Of a stretch of 64,000 nucleotides of DNA, positions 34,662 through 43,143 are shown piece by piece. The notes below the pieces were generated by a model. The model did no database searches. It was not told where the DNA came from and saw nothing but the letters and a program-made list of their open reading frames with translations. Source of the DNA: Paenibacillus lycopersici (GTDB lineage: Bacteria > Bacillota > Bacilli > Paenibacillales > Paenibacillaceae); contig NZ_CP048209.1 of the NCBI RefSeq assembly GCF_010119935.1, positions 2,607,001 through 2,671,000 on the forward strand, read 5' to 3'. Every line of letters begins with the position of its first letter. The first letter of the stretch is position 1. The translations under genes and the position numbers were made by a program.

Positions 34662-35360
34662 ATGCTGCTTTTCTCGATTATTACGGCCGCTGTCGCTCCC
34701 GGCATTGCGCTGCTCACTTATTTCTATCTGAAAGACCGTTACGAGGCGGAACCGATTCATATGGTGGTTCGCGTGTTTCTGGTAGGCGTGCTGATCGTGC
34801 TGCCTATCCTGGTCATTCAGCGGGGGCTGGAATTGTGGCTTGGAAGCGGGCCGGTGGTCTTCTCGTTCGCCGTCTCCGCCGGCGTCGAAGAGCTTATGAA
34901 ATGGTTCGTGATCTATCACATCATCTATAAGCATAAAGAATTCGACGAACCGTACGACGGCATCGTCTATGCGGTCGCCATTTCGCTCGGCTTTGCGACC
35001 GTCGAGAACGTGCTCTATGCGGTTTATCAGCCGATGACGGTAGGCTCCCTGCTCATACGGGCGATGCTTCCCGTATCGGGCCATGCGCTGTTCGGCGTGA
35101 CGATGGGCTATTACCTCGGGAAGGCGAAGTTCGCGTCCGCGGCGACGGCGAAGCGCCGGTTCCTCGTGCTGGCGGCGCTCTTGCCGCTGCTGGAGCACGG
35201 CTTATACGATTACATCATGGGCTCGGGCTCCACGTATTGGGCGCTGTTCATCGTGCCGCTCATGATCTACCTCTGGATCAGGGGCGTGCGCAGAATCAAT
35301 CGCGCCAACGCCGGTTCGCCGTTCAGGCTTATCGGCCATGAAGAGGAGATTAAGCTGTAG
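34662..35360 (+). CDS. prsW: Intramembrane metalloprotease PrsW
   Basis: A 232-residue polytopic protease. In Bacillus PrsW makes the first cut of the anti-sigma factor RsiW, releasing the sigma-W envelope stress response. Diagnostic parts are APGIALLTYFYLKDRYEAEP, the glutamate motif SAGVEELMKWF, GIVYAVAISLGFATVEN and the His region PVSGHALFGVTMGYYLGKA. The ATG at 34662 agrees with the family N-terminus; the TTG at 34641 is an alternative. The SD is weak (GGTGACGATGAA). Confidence 0.93.
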   Translation: MLLFSIITAAVAPGIALLTYFYLKDRYEAEPIHMVVRVFLVGVLIVLPILVIQRGLELWLGSGPVVFSFAVSAGVEELMKWFVIYHIIYKHKEFDEPYDGIVYAVAISLGFATVENVLYAVYQPMTVGSLLIRAMLPVSGHALFGVTMGYYLGKAKFASAATAKRRFLVLAALLPLLEHGLYDYIMGSGSTYWALFIVPLMIYLWIRGVRRINRANAGSPFRLIGHEEEIKL

Positions 35361-35410
35361 CGTTTTCGTCCATAATAAGGAAAAACATTATTTTGGAGGA
35401 TCGCTCAATC

Positions 35411-35569
35411 ATGGAAATGGCTCGCGTAAAAGTAGCGATTCGCTGCAACCAGTGCGGCGAGAAATTCGTTCTCCGCGGACGCAGGGAGAAGGACCGGATC
35501 GATACCGGCTTCAAGCAGTGCCTGTGCAATAATTTGCAGGATTTCGATATCGAGGAACTGGCGTTGTAA
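35411..35569 (+). CDS. Small cysteine-rich protein (52 aa)
   Basis: This short gene encodes MEMARVKVAIRCNQCGEKF... and ends EELAL. Cysteines are arranged as C12-x2-C15 and C37-x-C39, which looks like a small zinc knuckle. TTGGAGG precedes the ATG at good distance, and the reading frame shows clear coding bias. I do not recognise the family. It occupies the place where sleB would precede ypeB in B. subtilis. Confidence 0.75.
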   Translation: MEMARVKVAIRCNQCGEKFVLRGRREKDRIDTGFKQCLCNNLQDFDIEELAL

Positions 35570-35585
35570 GGCGGATTGGTTTGCG

Positions 35586-35604
35586 TTCGAAGCGGGAGCT
35601 TCGA
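35586..35604 (+). repeat. Short perfect hairpin
   Basis: TTCGAAGC and GCTTCGAA are complementary around GGGA, just after the small Cys-rich gene. No T run follows. Confidence 0.45.
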
Positions 35605-35647
35605 ATGCAGCATTCCGCGAACAGGAAATCTTCCCAAAAACATGCAT

Positions 35648-35704
35648 AAAGCTCCTTTCGGCAAACCAAACTAACACCAGGTTTTGCATACGAAAGGAGC
35701 TTTT
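35648..35704 (+). promoter_or_regulatory. Long hairpin that includes the ypeB ribosome binding site
   Basis: AAAGCTCCTTTCG (35648-35660) pairs perfectly over 13 bases with CGAAAGGAGCTTT (35691-35703), and the inner GCAAACC/GGTTTTGC adds further pairing. The 3' arm contains AAGGAG (35694-35699), the ribosome binding site of ypeB ten bases downstream. It is followed by only four T. It may terminate transcription, block ypeB translation, or both. Confidence 0.65.
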
Positions 35705-35709
35705 GCTAT

Positions 35710-37047
35710 ATGTATCGTCGCTTAAGCGCTGTGCTTTTCCCGGTCATGTCGCTGCTGTTCATCGGCTCGATCTATTGGGGCTACCAGGAGCACCAGGAGA
35801 AGAACTCGATTCTGATCAAGGCCGAGAACCAATACCAGCGCGCCTTTCACGATTTGTCCTACCACGTGGACCAGCTTCATCGCGAGCTGGGCAATACGCT
35901 TGCCGTGCATAGCGCCTCCCAAGGCTTCCAGCGCAAAGGTCTGGTCAACACGTGGCGCTTGACCAGCGAGGCGCAGAACGAAATCAACCAGCTCCCGCTT
36001 GCGCTGCTGCCGTTCAGCAAGACGGAGGAGTTCCTGTCCAAGATCGCCAATTTCTCGTACAAAACATCGGTCAGGGATTTGGCGAAGCAACCGCTCAGCC
36101 CCTCGGAGCTGAAGACGCTCAAGACGCTGTACGCGGACTCGGCCGACATTTCCCAATCGCTGAGCGGCGTGCAGGAGAAGGTAATCGGCAGCAATCTCCG
36201 GTGGATGGACGTCGAAACCGCGCTCGCGACGGAGAATCAGCCGAAGGATAATTCCATCATCGACGGCTTCAAGACGGTCGACAAGAAAGTAAGCGAATAC
36301 CCCGAGCTCGACTGGGGGCCTTCGGTTACGAGCATGTACCAGAAGCGGACGGTCAAGATGCTTGGCGGCCGCAAGAGCACGACGGACGAGGTGAGACGCG
36401 CCGCGGCGAAGTTCCTGAAGCTGAACGAGACGCAGGCCAGAGAAATTCGCGTCGTCGAGAACGGCAAAGGAACCGAGTATTCGTCGTTCTCCGCCACCTA
36501 CAAGGCGAATAAGGCCGACAATCCGATCGAGCTGGATTATACGCAGAACGGCGCGCAGTTGATTTGGTTCGATAATCCGCGCGATATCGGCAAGACGTCC
36601 GTCACGATCCAGGATGCGAAGCGCAAAGCCGCCGAATTCCTGGCCCGTCACGGGTATCCCGCGATGAAAGCCGTCTCGTACGACGACGGCAACGCAACCG
36701 CGATCTTTACGTTCGTCGAGGCTAAGGACGGCGTGCTGATCTATCCGGCCAAGCTGATGGTCAAAATCGCGCGCGATAACGGGGAAGCCGTCGCGATTCA
36801 AGCATCCGATTTCGTGTACGAGCACCATGATCGCAAGCTGCCGAAACCGAAGCTGAAGAGCGCGGATGCCCGGGCGTCGCTCAATCCCGATTTCAAGGTA
36901 GCTCGGGAGCAGCTGGCGCTCATCAAGAATGACGCCGACAAGGAAGTGCTGTGCTACGAATTCCAAGGCAAAATAAACGGCGCGGTGTACAAAATTTTCG
37001 TAAATGCGGACACCGGCCTGGAAGAATCGATCGAGCAGCTTCCTTAA
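35710..37047 (+). CDS. ypeB: Germination protein YpeB
   Basis: A 445-residue spore protein with an N-terminal membrane/signal segment (residues ~5-24). The long N-terminal helical region (FHDLSYHVDQLHRELGNTLAV) is followed by three repeated PepSY-type domains in the C-terminal half. In Bacillus YpeB is needed for assembly and stability of the cortex-lytic enzyme SleB. The ATG follows AAGGAG by ten bases, and that site is locked in the hairpin above. No sleB gene is adjacent, unlike in B. subtilis. Confidence 0.93.
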   Translation: MYRRLSAVLFPVMSLLFIGSIYWGYQEHQEKNSILIKAENQYQRAFHDLSYHVDQLHRELGNTLAVHSASQGFQRKGLVNTWRLTSEAQNEINQLPLALLPFSKTEEFLSKIANFSYKTSVRDLAKQPLSPSELKTLKTLYADSADISQSLSGVQEKVIGSNLRWMDVETALATENQPKDNSIIDGFKTVDKKVSEYPELDWGPSVTSMYQKRTVKMLGGRKSTTDEVRRAAAKFLKLNETQAREIRVVENGKGTEYSSFSATYKANKADNPIELDYTQNGAQLIWFDNPRDIGKTSVTIQDAKRKAAEFLARHGYPAMKAVSYDDGNATAIFTFVEAKDGVLIYPAKLMVKIARDNGEAVAIQASDFVYEHHDRKLPKPKLKSADARASLNPDFKVAREQLALIKNDADKEVLCYEFQGKINGAVYKIFVNADTGLEESIEQLP

Positions 37048-37103
37048 TAACAGGGACGCTTAAATTTCGATTCCCGGATCCGGTTCGAACGATTGGCGCG
37101 TTC

Positions 37104-37156
37104 AGGCGCATATCGCAACGCTTGCACTCAGGCAAGCGGCCGCGGTATGCGCCTTT
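37104..37156 (+). terminator. Terminator after ypeB
   Basis: AGGCGCATA (37104-37112) pairs with TATGCGCCT (37146-37154), with an inner CGCTTGC/GCAAGCG stem, followed by a short T run. Confidence 0.65.
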
Positions 37157-37238
37157 CGCGCTTGTTCTGTCCCTTTTTTCCTCTCTCCCCAAATATCGAC
37201 ATGCTGTGCTATAATCGAACAAATGGGGAGGGAAGCCA

Positions 37239-37892
37239 ATGCTGCCAATGATTAATCAGATCTTGTACATGCAGATCGCTTCATCCGACGATGAAGAGGC
37301 TGCGTTGGTATATAAAGCGAGAATCGCCGATTTGACCGACGATGAAATGTTCATCGAAGTGCCGCTGCACGAAGGCACGGGCCGCTTGAAACGGTTGTTC
37401 CTCGGCGACGAAATATCCGCGTACTACATGACGCAAGAAGGCGTTAAGCACTATTTCAATTCGCATGTGCTCGGCTTCAAAGAGGACGCGGTACGGTTGA
37501 TCCGCATCCGCAAGCCTGACCCGGATTCCATCACGAAGATTCAGCGGCGGCATTTTCTGCGCGTCGCGGCCGAACTCGAAATCGCGGTCAAGCTGTCCGG
37601 CAACGTCCGCTTCATCGGCATTACCGACGACGTGGGCGGCGGCGGCATCTCGTTCATGGTCGATTCCAGATGGTCGATCGAACAAGGAACGGAGCTGGAT
37701 TGCTGGCTGCTCGTGCCTTACCGCAACGGTTCCGTCGATCATTCCCAGTTCACGGCGGAAGTCGTGCGGGTAAAGACGCTCGATAACGGCAAGCATCAGG
37801 TGATGGCGAAATTCTCGAAAATCATGGACAGCGAACGCCAGCGAATCATCCGTTTCTGCTTCGAGCGCCAGCTCGATTACCGCAAACGATAA
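37239..37892 (+). CDS. PilZ-domain cyclic-di-GMP receptor (YpfA/MotI-like)
   Basis: A 217-residue flagellar-brake-type protein: an N-terminal YcgR-like domain (residues ~1-95) and a C-terminal PilZ domain. The c-di-GMP-binding motifs are RRHFLRV and DDVGGGGISF. The B. subtilis homologue slows the flagellar motor when c-di-GMP is high. GGGGAGGGAAG precedes the ATG, and TATAAT at 37210-37215 is a good -10 element. It lies between ypeB and ypfB as in B. subtilis. Confidence 0.9.
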   Translation: MLPMINQILYMQIASSDDEEAALVYKARIADLTDDEMFIEVPLHEGTGRLKRLFLGDEISAYYMTQEGVKHYFNSHVLGFKEDAVRLIRIRKPDPDSITKIQRRHFLRVAAELEIAVKLSGNVRFIGITDDVGGGGISFMVDSRWSIEQGTELDCWLLVPYRNGSVDHSQFTAEVVRVKTLDNGKHQVMAKFSKIMDSERQRIIRFCFERQLDYRKR

Positions 37893-38020
37893 TTCCGTCC
37901 GGCGGATGAATAAGGATTCCTTCCGTGGAAAAACTAGCCTTATCCGGGCTTGTCCGCTTTCGTTCCGTCCCGGAACGCGCCGCCTAACGGCGCGCAGCGT
38001 CATGCCGGGAGGAATCGTTC

Positions 38021-38197
38021 GTGCTGCCCAAGAAACAGAAAGACTACATCGCGCTTGCCGATCAAGTGACGAAAGTGCTGCGAATCGTCGTGCTCGCTCT
38101 GCTGCTCGCCGTTGCGGCCAGCCAGCTGGCACTGCAAATTCCGCAAGTCCGCATGTGGGTGACGGGCGTGGACCGGCTGGAGGGGACGCCTTTCTGA
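38021..38197 (+). CDS. Small membrane protein YpfB-like (DUF5359)
   Basis: A 58-residue protein beginning VLPKKQKDYIALADQVTKVL and ending DRLEGTPF, with one membrane helix (RIVVLALLLAVAASQLALQI, residues ~21-40). The GTG start has GGGAGG eight bases upstream. The size, single helix and location between the PilZ gene and cmk match ypfB. Function is unknown. A longer overlapping frame on the same strand lacks coding character and is rejected. Confidence 0.7.
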   Translation: MLPKKQKDYIALADQVTKVLRIVVLALLLAVAASQLALQIPQVRMWVTGVDRLEGTPF

Positions 38198-38322
38198 ACG
38201 TTCGGGATGCCGCGGCCAGCCGCATGAATGCGAATATTTTCGAGCGCTAGAAACGGCATCGCGTCCACCCGGGACGGCGTCAGCCGTTTCTTCTTACGTA
38301 ATCGCGAACATGACCGCGTTCT

Positions 38323-38351
38323 TTGCACTTCCAAGAAGGCTGTGGTATAAT
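38323..38351 (+). promoter_or_regulatory. Sigma-A promoter of the cmk operon
   Basis: TTGCAC (38323-38328), a 17-base spacer and a perfect TATAAT (38346-38351). Confidence 0.75.
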
Positions 38352-38361
38352 TTTTACTATC

Positions 38362-38382
38362 GCAGGCAATGCCTGCTTTTTT
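38362..38382 (+). terminator. Hairpin with T run at the start of the cmk leader
   Basis: GCAGGC (38362-38367) pairs with GCCTGC (38371-38376) over a 3-base loop and is followed by six T. It begins only about five bases after the expected transcription start, so it may act as a 5' stabilising structure or an early attenuator. Confidence 0.6.
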
Positions 38383-38441
38383 GATGACGATTAGAGCAAG
38401 GTGGCAGCCGCTGCCCGAATTTCGAGGAGGTCAAACACCGC

Positions 38442-39143
38442 TTGGGCATGAATGGGGGAAGCATCAGCGGCCGTATAAATGTGGCAATCGACGGCCCGGC
38501 AGGAGCCGGCAAGAGCACCGTTGCCCGCAAAGTCGCTGAACAACTGGGTTACATTTACGTTGATACGGGTGCGATGTATAGAGCCGTCGCTTATGCGGCA
38601 ATCGGTGCCGGCATCGGCCCTGACGATTCGGACAAGCTGGGTCGGCTCGTTCAAACGCTGCGAATCGAGCTTGCGCCAGGGAGCGAAGGACAGACGGTAT
38701 GGTTGAACGGCGAGAACGTCACGTCGGCCATCCGCACTCGCGAAGTGACGCTGATCGTATCGCAAATCGCTTCCCACGAACCCGTAAGACTTAAGCTGGT
38801 CGGGCTTCAGCGGGCGCTGGCCGACTCCAAGGGCATCGTCATGGACGGCCGCGACATCGGCACGCATGTGCTCCCGGGGGCGGAAGTGAAAGTGTTCCTG
38901 GTCGCCAGCGTCGAGGTCCGCGCGTTAAGACGGTTTCAAGAGCTGAGCGGGGATCAAGCCGTGCCGATCGAGCAGCTGGAACGGGAAATCGCCGAACGGG
39001 ACCGCAGCGACGAACGCAGGGAGATTTCGCCTTTGATTTGCGCGAAGGATGCGGAAGTGATCGACAGCACGGAGCTGACGATCGACCAAGTCGTCGAGCG
39101 AATTCTAGACTTATGCCGAACCAAAACGGTGGAGGCGAAGTAA
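38442..39143 (+). CDS. cmk: Cytidylate kinase
   Basis: A 233-residue nucleoside monophosphate kinase that phosphorylates CMP and dCMP. The P-loop GPAGAGKST is at residues 18-26, followed by YVDTGAMYRA, the NMP-binding and LID-type region MDGRDIGTHVLP and RDRSDERREISPL. The TTG start at 38442 is 11 bases after GAGGAGG; ATG at 38448 is also in frame. plsC begins three bases after the stop. Confidence 0.95.
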   Translation: MGMNGGSISGRINVAIDGPAGAGKSTVARKVAEQLGYIYVDTGAMYRAVAYAAIGAGIGPDDSDKLGRLVQTLRIELAPGSEGQTVWLNGENVTSAIRTREVTLIVSQIASHEPVRLKLVGLQRALADSKGIVMDGRDIGTHVLPGAEVKVFLVASVEVRALRRFQELSGDQAVPIEQLEREIAERDRSDERREISPLICAKDAEVIDSTELTIDQVVERILDLCRTKTVEAK

Positions 39144-39146
39144 ACT

Positions 39147-39725
39147 ATGCTATACAGCATTTGCCGCAGGATGCTGCGCATCCTTTACGCCGTCCTATTC
39201 CGATTCGAAGCAAGCGGCTTGGAAAACATTCCTTCATCGGGCCCTGTCGTGCTCTGTTCCAATCATATCAGCCTGCTTGATCCGACGACCGTCGGCACCA
39301 AAGTGGACCGGAAGGTTCATTACATGGCGAAGGCGGAGCTGTTCGACGTTCCGTTGTTCGGTCCGTTCATCCGGTCGCTGGGCGCGTTTCCCGTCAAGCG
39401 GGGAGGAGTCAGCAAGGAGGCCATCCGAACGGCGATCGCCTTGCTGAAGGAAGGCAAGGTGATGGGAATCTTCCCGGAAGGTTCCAGATCCGCCGCGGGA
39501 GACAGCGCCGGCAAGAAGGGCGCGGCGATGATCGCGCTCAAGAGCGGCGCGGTAGTCATCCCGGTCGCTATCATCGGGAAGTACGGCATTTTCCGCAAGA
39601 TGCGCATCAAGTATGGCAAGCCCATTGATATGTCGGACTTCATTCAAGATTCTTCTTCCGATACGTTGGAGCGAGTGACGGAAACCATCATGATCAATAT
39701 CCGCAAGATGGTCAAAGAAGGGTAA
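39147..39725 (+). CDS. plsC: 1-acyl-sn-glycerol-3-phosphate acyltransferase
   Basis: A 192-residue PlsC-type acyltransferase making phosphatidic acid. The catalytic NHISLLD motif holds His40 and Asp45; the substrate-binding motif is FPEGSRS from residue 108. One N-terminal hydrophobic segment anchors it to the membrane. It starts three bases after cmk with GGTGGAGG inside the cmk end, so the two are cotranscribed. Confidence 0.93.
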   Translation: MLYSICRRMLRILYAVLFRFEASGLENIPSSGPVVLCSNHISLLDPTTVGTKVDRKVHYMAKAELFDVPLFGPFIRSLGAFPVKRGGVSKEAIRTAIALLKEGKVMGIFPEGSRSAAGDSAGKKGAAMIALKSGAVVIPVAIIGKYGIFRKMRIKYGKPIDMSDFIQDSSSDTLERVTETIMINIRKMVKEG

Positions 39726-39834
39726 TCATTGCATGTTATTCATGTTTTAAACGGTGGGGCCCGTCCAAGCAGTTTCAGGGCGGCGGATTCACGTTTAAAT
39801 AAAGTTGGGGTATGAATTGAGGAGGTTATTTCAA

Positions 39835-41094
39835 ATGTCAGAAGAAACAAAAGTTCAAGAATCCGCAGCAGCGGAAGCAATCAGCCAGGATGCTTTGGAT
39901 AATTTCGTGTCCTTGAAAAAAGGGGACATCGTGAATGGTACGATCGTCAAAATCGAAGATAACCAAGTGACTGTTAGCCTTGGATATAAATATGACGGTG
40001 TGATTCCACTTCGTGAACTTTCCTCCGTTCAACTTGACAGCGCGGCAGAAGCCGTTCAAGTCGGTCAAGAAGTGCAATTGAAAGTCGTCAGCATCGATGA
40101 CGAGAAGGAAAAACTCGTGCTTTCGAAGAAAGCGATCGACAGCGAGAAAGCATGGGACGTCCTGCAAAGCCAATTCGAAGCCGGCGAAGTGCTTGAAGTG
40201 ACGATTGCCGACGTCGTTAAAGGCGGTCTTGTCGCGGACGTAGGCGTGCGCGGCTTTATCCCGGCTTCCATGGTTGAACGCCATTTCGTAGAGGATTTCA
40301 GCGATTACAAGGGCCGCAAGATCCGCGTAAAAGTGAAAGAAATCGACCGCGAGAACAATAAAGTGATCCTGTCCGCGAAAGAAGTGCTGGATCAAGAGTT
40401 CGAACAAAACAAACAAACGATCATGAACGGCCTGCAAGTAGGCCAAGAGATCGACGGTACGGTTCAACGCCTGACGCCGTTCGGCGCATTCGTTGACATC
40501 GGCGGCATCGACGGCCTCGTACACGTGTCCGAACTGTCCTGGCAGCATGTTGCGCATCCGAAGGATGTCGTTGCCGAAGGCCAATCCGTTCGCGTTAAAG
40601 TGCTGAAAGTCGATCCGGCTGCAGGCAAAATCAGCCTCAGCATCAAAGCGGCTCAACCGGGCCCTTGGGAATCGGCCAGCGGCCAGTTCAATATCGGCGA
40701 CATCGTTACGGGTACGGTTCGCCGTATCGTAAGCTTCGGCGTATTCGTTGAAATCGCGCCGGGCGTCGAAGGTCTCGTTCACATTTCGCAGCTTGCCCAC
40801 CGTCATGTGGCAACGCCGAACGAAGTGGTGAAAGAAGGCCAAGAAGTGAAGGCGAAGGTTCTCGACTTCAACCCGGCCGAGAAGCGCGTAAGCCTGAGCA
40901 TCAAAGAAACCGAAGAAGCTCCAGAGCAGCCGGCTCGCCCAGAGCGTGAGCGCGGCGAGCGCAGCGATCGCGGGGAACGCGGTTCGCGCGGTCCTAAAGT
41001 CGAGCTGAACAACCCGAACGTCAGCCTCAGCAACGAAAGCATGAGCTTTACGCTGGCTGAGCGCTTCGGCGACAAGCTGAGCAAATTGAAATAA
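39835..41094 (+). CDS. ypfD: S1-domain RNA-binding protein (RpsA/YpfD-like)
   Basis: A 419-residue protein with four S1 RNA-binding domains (starting near residues 20, 105, 190 and 275), each with the GxxxxGxVxxI/L pattern (for example GDIVNGTIVKIEDN and GQEIDGTVQRLTPFGAFVDIGG). The C-terminal ~55 residues are Arg/Glu/Gly-rich, then a conserved-looking ending. Firmicute homologues have fewer S1 domains than E. coli ribosomal S1 and their ribosomal role is less certain. GAGGAGG lies nine bases before the ATG at 39835. It follows cmk-plsC. Confidence 0.92.
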   Translation: MSEETKVQESAAAEAISQDALDNFVSLKKGDIVNGTIVKIEDNQVTVSLGYKYDGVIPLRELSSVQLDSAAEAVQVGQEVQLKVVSIDDEKEKLVLSKKAIDSEKAWDVLQSQFEAGEVLEVTIADVVKGGLVADVGVRGFIPASMVERHFVEDFSDYKGRKIRVKVKEIDRENNKVILSAKEVLDQEFEQNKQTIMNGLQVGQEIDGTVQRLTPFGAFVDIGGIDGLVHVSELSWQHVAHPKDVVAEGQSVRVKVLKVDPAAGKISLSIKAAQPGPWESASGQFNIGDIVTGTVRRIVSFGVFVEIAPGVEGLVHISQLAHRHVATPNEVVKEGQEVKAKVLDFNPAEKRVSLSIKETEEAPEQPARPERERGERSDRGERGSRGPKVELNNPNVSLSNESMSFTLAERFGDKLSKLK

Positions 41095-41134
41095 TCGATT
41101 GCTCGGATCTTCCGGGAAACGATGCATAACCGAG

Positions 41135-41173
41135 AACCGTTCCTACCGCTGCTGCGGGAGGAACGGTTTTTTT
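41135..41173 (+). terminator. Terminator after the S1 protein gene
   Basis: AACCGTTCC (41135-41143) pairs perfectly with GGAACGGTT (41160-41168), followed by a T run. Confidence 0.9.
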
Positions 41174-41241
41174 ACGTTCCGCCGGGGGGATAAGGGGAAT
41201 GGCGCGAAGCGCATAATAAAGGCAATAAAGGGGGGAGCGGC

Positions 41242-41874
41242 ATGAATGAAGGTTTTATTGCCTTATGGCTGTTATCGATGGCAGCGATTTTATTTTTTAC
41301 CGGCTGGGGGAATGCCGTATCGGACGACATGCCGCTTCGCACCATCGTCGCTTTCATAGGCACGGTCGCTGTCCTCCACTTCTTCACCGTATCCGTGCAG
41401 GATCAGGTGGTCATAGGCGGAGGCGCGCTGCTGGCGATCGGAACGGCCGTCGTGCTGCTGCTGACGATGCATTCGCCGGGAAGCATGCTGTATATCTTGT
41501 TCTCAGCGCTGCTAACCGGCTTCATGTGGACCTGGATGCGCTACATTTATACGATGGATCCCGTATTTATCGTCATTCATCCGCGATGGGACGGGCCCGT
41601 CCTGGCCGGCTTGTTCGCCGGCCTGCTTGCCGACCGCTTCAGGTCGCATTTCATCATCGCCGTTTTCGGCGCGGTCATGTCGCTGAGCACTCATTATTTG
41701 GGCCCGGCCGCGCCGTCGGCGGCGCTGCGGATCGGTACGCTGGCATGGTGGGACGGCCTGACCATCGCGCTGACGGCCGCAAGGGTAATGGCGAACGTGA
41801 AGGTAGGGATCAGGCTAATGGCACTGCGTTTAGCGGACGGCGGACGGTCGGGAGAAGAAGGGGGCGGCACATAG
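41242..41874 (+). CDS. YphA-like polytopic membrane protein
   Basis: A 210-residue protein with about six or seven hydrophobic segments. The ending region ALRIGTLAWWDGLTIALTAARV and its location after the S1 gene and before the YIEGIA gene match B. subtilis yphA, whose function is unknown. GGGGGGAG lies upstream of the ATG. Two bases separate its stop from the next gene. The last 15 residues are hydrophilic and glycine-rich. Confidence 0.78.
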   Translation: MNEGFIALWLLSMAAILFFTGWGNAVSDDMPLRTIVAFIGTVAVLHFFTVSVQDQVVIGGGALLAIGTAVVLLLTMHSPGSMLYILFSALLTGFMWTWMRYIYTMDPVFIVIHPRWDGPVLAGLFAGLLADRFRSHFIIAVFGAVMSLSTHYLGPAAPSAALRIGTLAWWDGLTIALTAARVMANVKVGIRLMALRLADGGRSGEEGGGT

Positions 41875-41876
41875 CG

Positions 41877-42815
41877 ATGTGGGATCATATGTGGGAGCAT
41901 TTGAAAACGGGACAGCCGCATCATGTGCTGTACGGCATTATGCTTGGCGTTGCGTTCGGTTTGTGTTCGCGGCTGATGATGCTTCGAACGGACTATCGGC
42001 AATATCCGACTTACCCGCACGGGCGCATCATTCATATCTCGCTTGGCGTTATTGCCGCCGCGCTCGGTGCCGTCGCCATACCGGCGCTGTACAAGAAGGA
42101 CTTCACGGCGATTACGTTCCTGACCTTGGCGGCGCAGCAGTTCCGCGACGTGCGCAACATGGAGCGGCAGACGTTGTCCAAAATCGACAGCATGGAGCTC
42201 GTACAGCGCGGTTCGACCTATATCGAAGGAATCGCGATGGTGTTCGAAGGGCGGAATTATCTGGTCATTCTCTCCTCGCTGCTGACAAGTCTCGCATCCT
42301 TGGCACTAGGCCTTCCGTTCGGCATCGGCATGGGCGTCTTGACGCTGCTGTTCGTCAATTTCCTGAAATCCGGTAAATCCGTCTCGCATATCGCGAAAGC
42401 GGAAATCGCCGAGGTCAGGCAGGACGGCCCGGATCTGTTTGTCGGCGATATCTACATCATGAACGTAGGCCTTTCGGCGAATCAGCAGATTATCGCGGAT
42501 CGGGGGCTCGGCATTATTTTGACCCCGTACAATCCGAACGGCAAAGCGACGCTCAGCAATCTGGGCCAGCGGCAGGCGATTCTGTTCGACTTGTCGACGA
42601 TTCTCGGCGTCTACCGCGACGACGGCGAGCCGGCGCTCGTCCCGATGGCCAAGCTGGACATCAAGGACGGACGGCTGGCCGTGTTCCTGCTGCCTCAGGA
42701 GAAGGATGCGGAGAAGGCCAAGGCCGTCGTGCTGAAAGTGCCGATTCTCGAATCCGCCGTCCGCATGCCGACCGAAGCGAGCGTCAATCGGGGAGAGGAG
42801 CGCCAGCATGGCTAA
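41877..42815 (+). CDS. YIEGIA-family membrane protein
   Basis: A 312-residue protein carrying the name-giving motif YIEGIAMVFEGRNY. It has N-terminal membrane helices (around residues 18-35, 55-75 and 125-160) followed by a soluble C-terminal domain (ADRGLGIILTPYNPNGKATL, then ILFDLSTILGVYRDDGE). These proteins are conserved in spore formers and are the counterpart of the gene before der in B. subtilis; the exact function is not known to me. It overlaps the small capping-partner gene by eight bases. Confidence 0.85.
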   Translation: MWDHMWEHLKTGQPHHVLYGIMLGVAFGLCSRLMMLRTDYRQYPTYPHGRIIHISLGVIAAALGAVAIPALYKKDFTAITFLTLAAQQFRDVRNMERQTLSKIDSMELVQRGSTYIEGIAMVFEGRNYLVILSSLLTSLASLALGLPFGIGMGVLTLLFVNFLKSGKSVSHIAKAEIAEVRQDGPDLFVGDIYIMNVGLSANQQIIADRGLGIILTPYNPNGKATLSNLGQRQAILFDLSTILGVYRDDGEPALVPMAKLDIKDGRLAVFLLPQEKDAEKAKAVVLKVPILESAVRMPTEASVNRGEERQHG

Positions 42816-42993
42816 AATCGTGGCCATCGTCACGGATGCGCATGACCGCGTAGGCGGCGGCGCCCCGATCTTCGTCGAACCCGACAAAGTTAAACGGGAA
42901 TCGACGGCATTCCTTCTGGAGAAGATTTTGGACGCGATCGCGCATGATTTGAAGGACGGGAACTACATTCTGGTCGACCACCGATCGGAATGA
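42808..42993 (+). CDS. Capping complex subunit for YIEGIA
   Basis: A 61-residue soluble protein beginning MAKIVAIVTDAHDRVGGGAPIF and ending YILVDHRSE. Small proteins of this type are regularly encoded directly after YIEGIA genes and have been named as a putative capping subunit. The ATG overlaps the YIEGIA stop by eight bases with GGGGAGAGGAG upstream, so the pair is translationally coupled. Confidence 0.75.
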   Translation: MAKIVAIVTDAHDRVGGGAPIFVEPDKVKRESTAFLLEKILDAIAHDLKDGNYILVDHRSE

Positions 42994-43143
42994 AATGTTA
43001 GCCAATCCCGCTGTTTTTTGCTATGATGGTAGGCGTGAGTATGGAGAAGGCCCCTTCCCGGTTCGTCTTTACTGCCGGAGGGATCGATCAAGTCCCGCTT
43101 ACTCGAACGGCAGACAGCCGTTTCTATATTAAGGAGTGAAACT

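Noticed and set aside
37906..38250. 114-residue frame between the PilZ gene and cmk
   Set aside because: It lacks a ribosome binding site and has Arg/Ser-rich shadow composition; the 58-residue YpfB-like gene at 38021-38197 in another frame explains the region.
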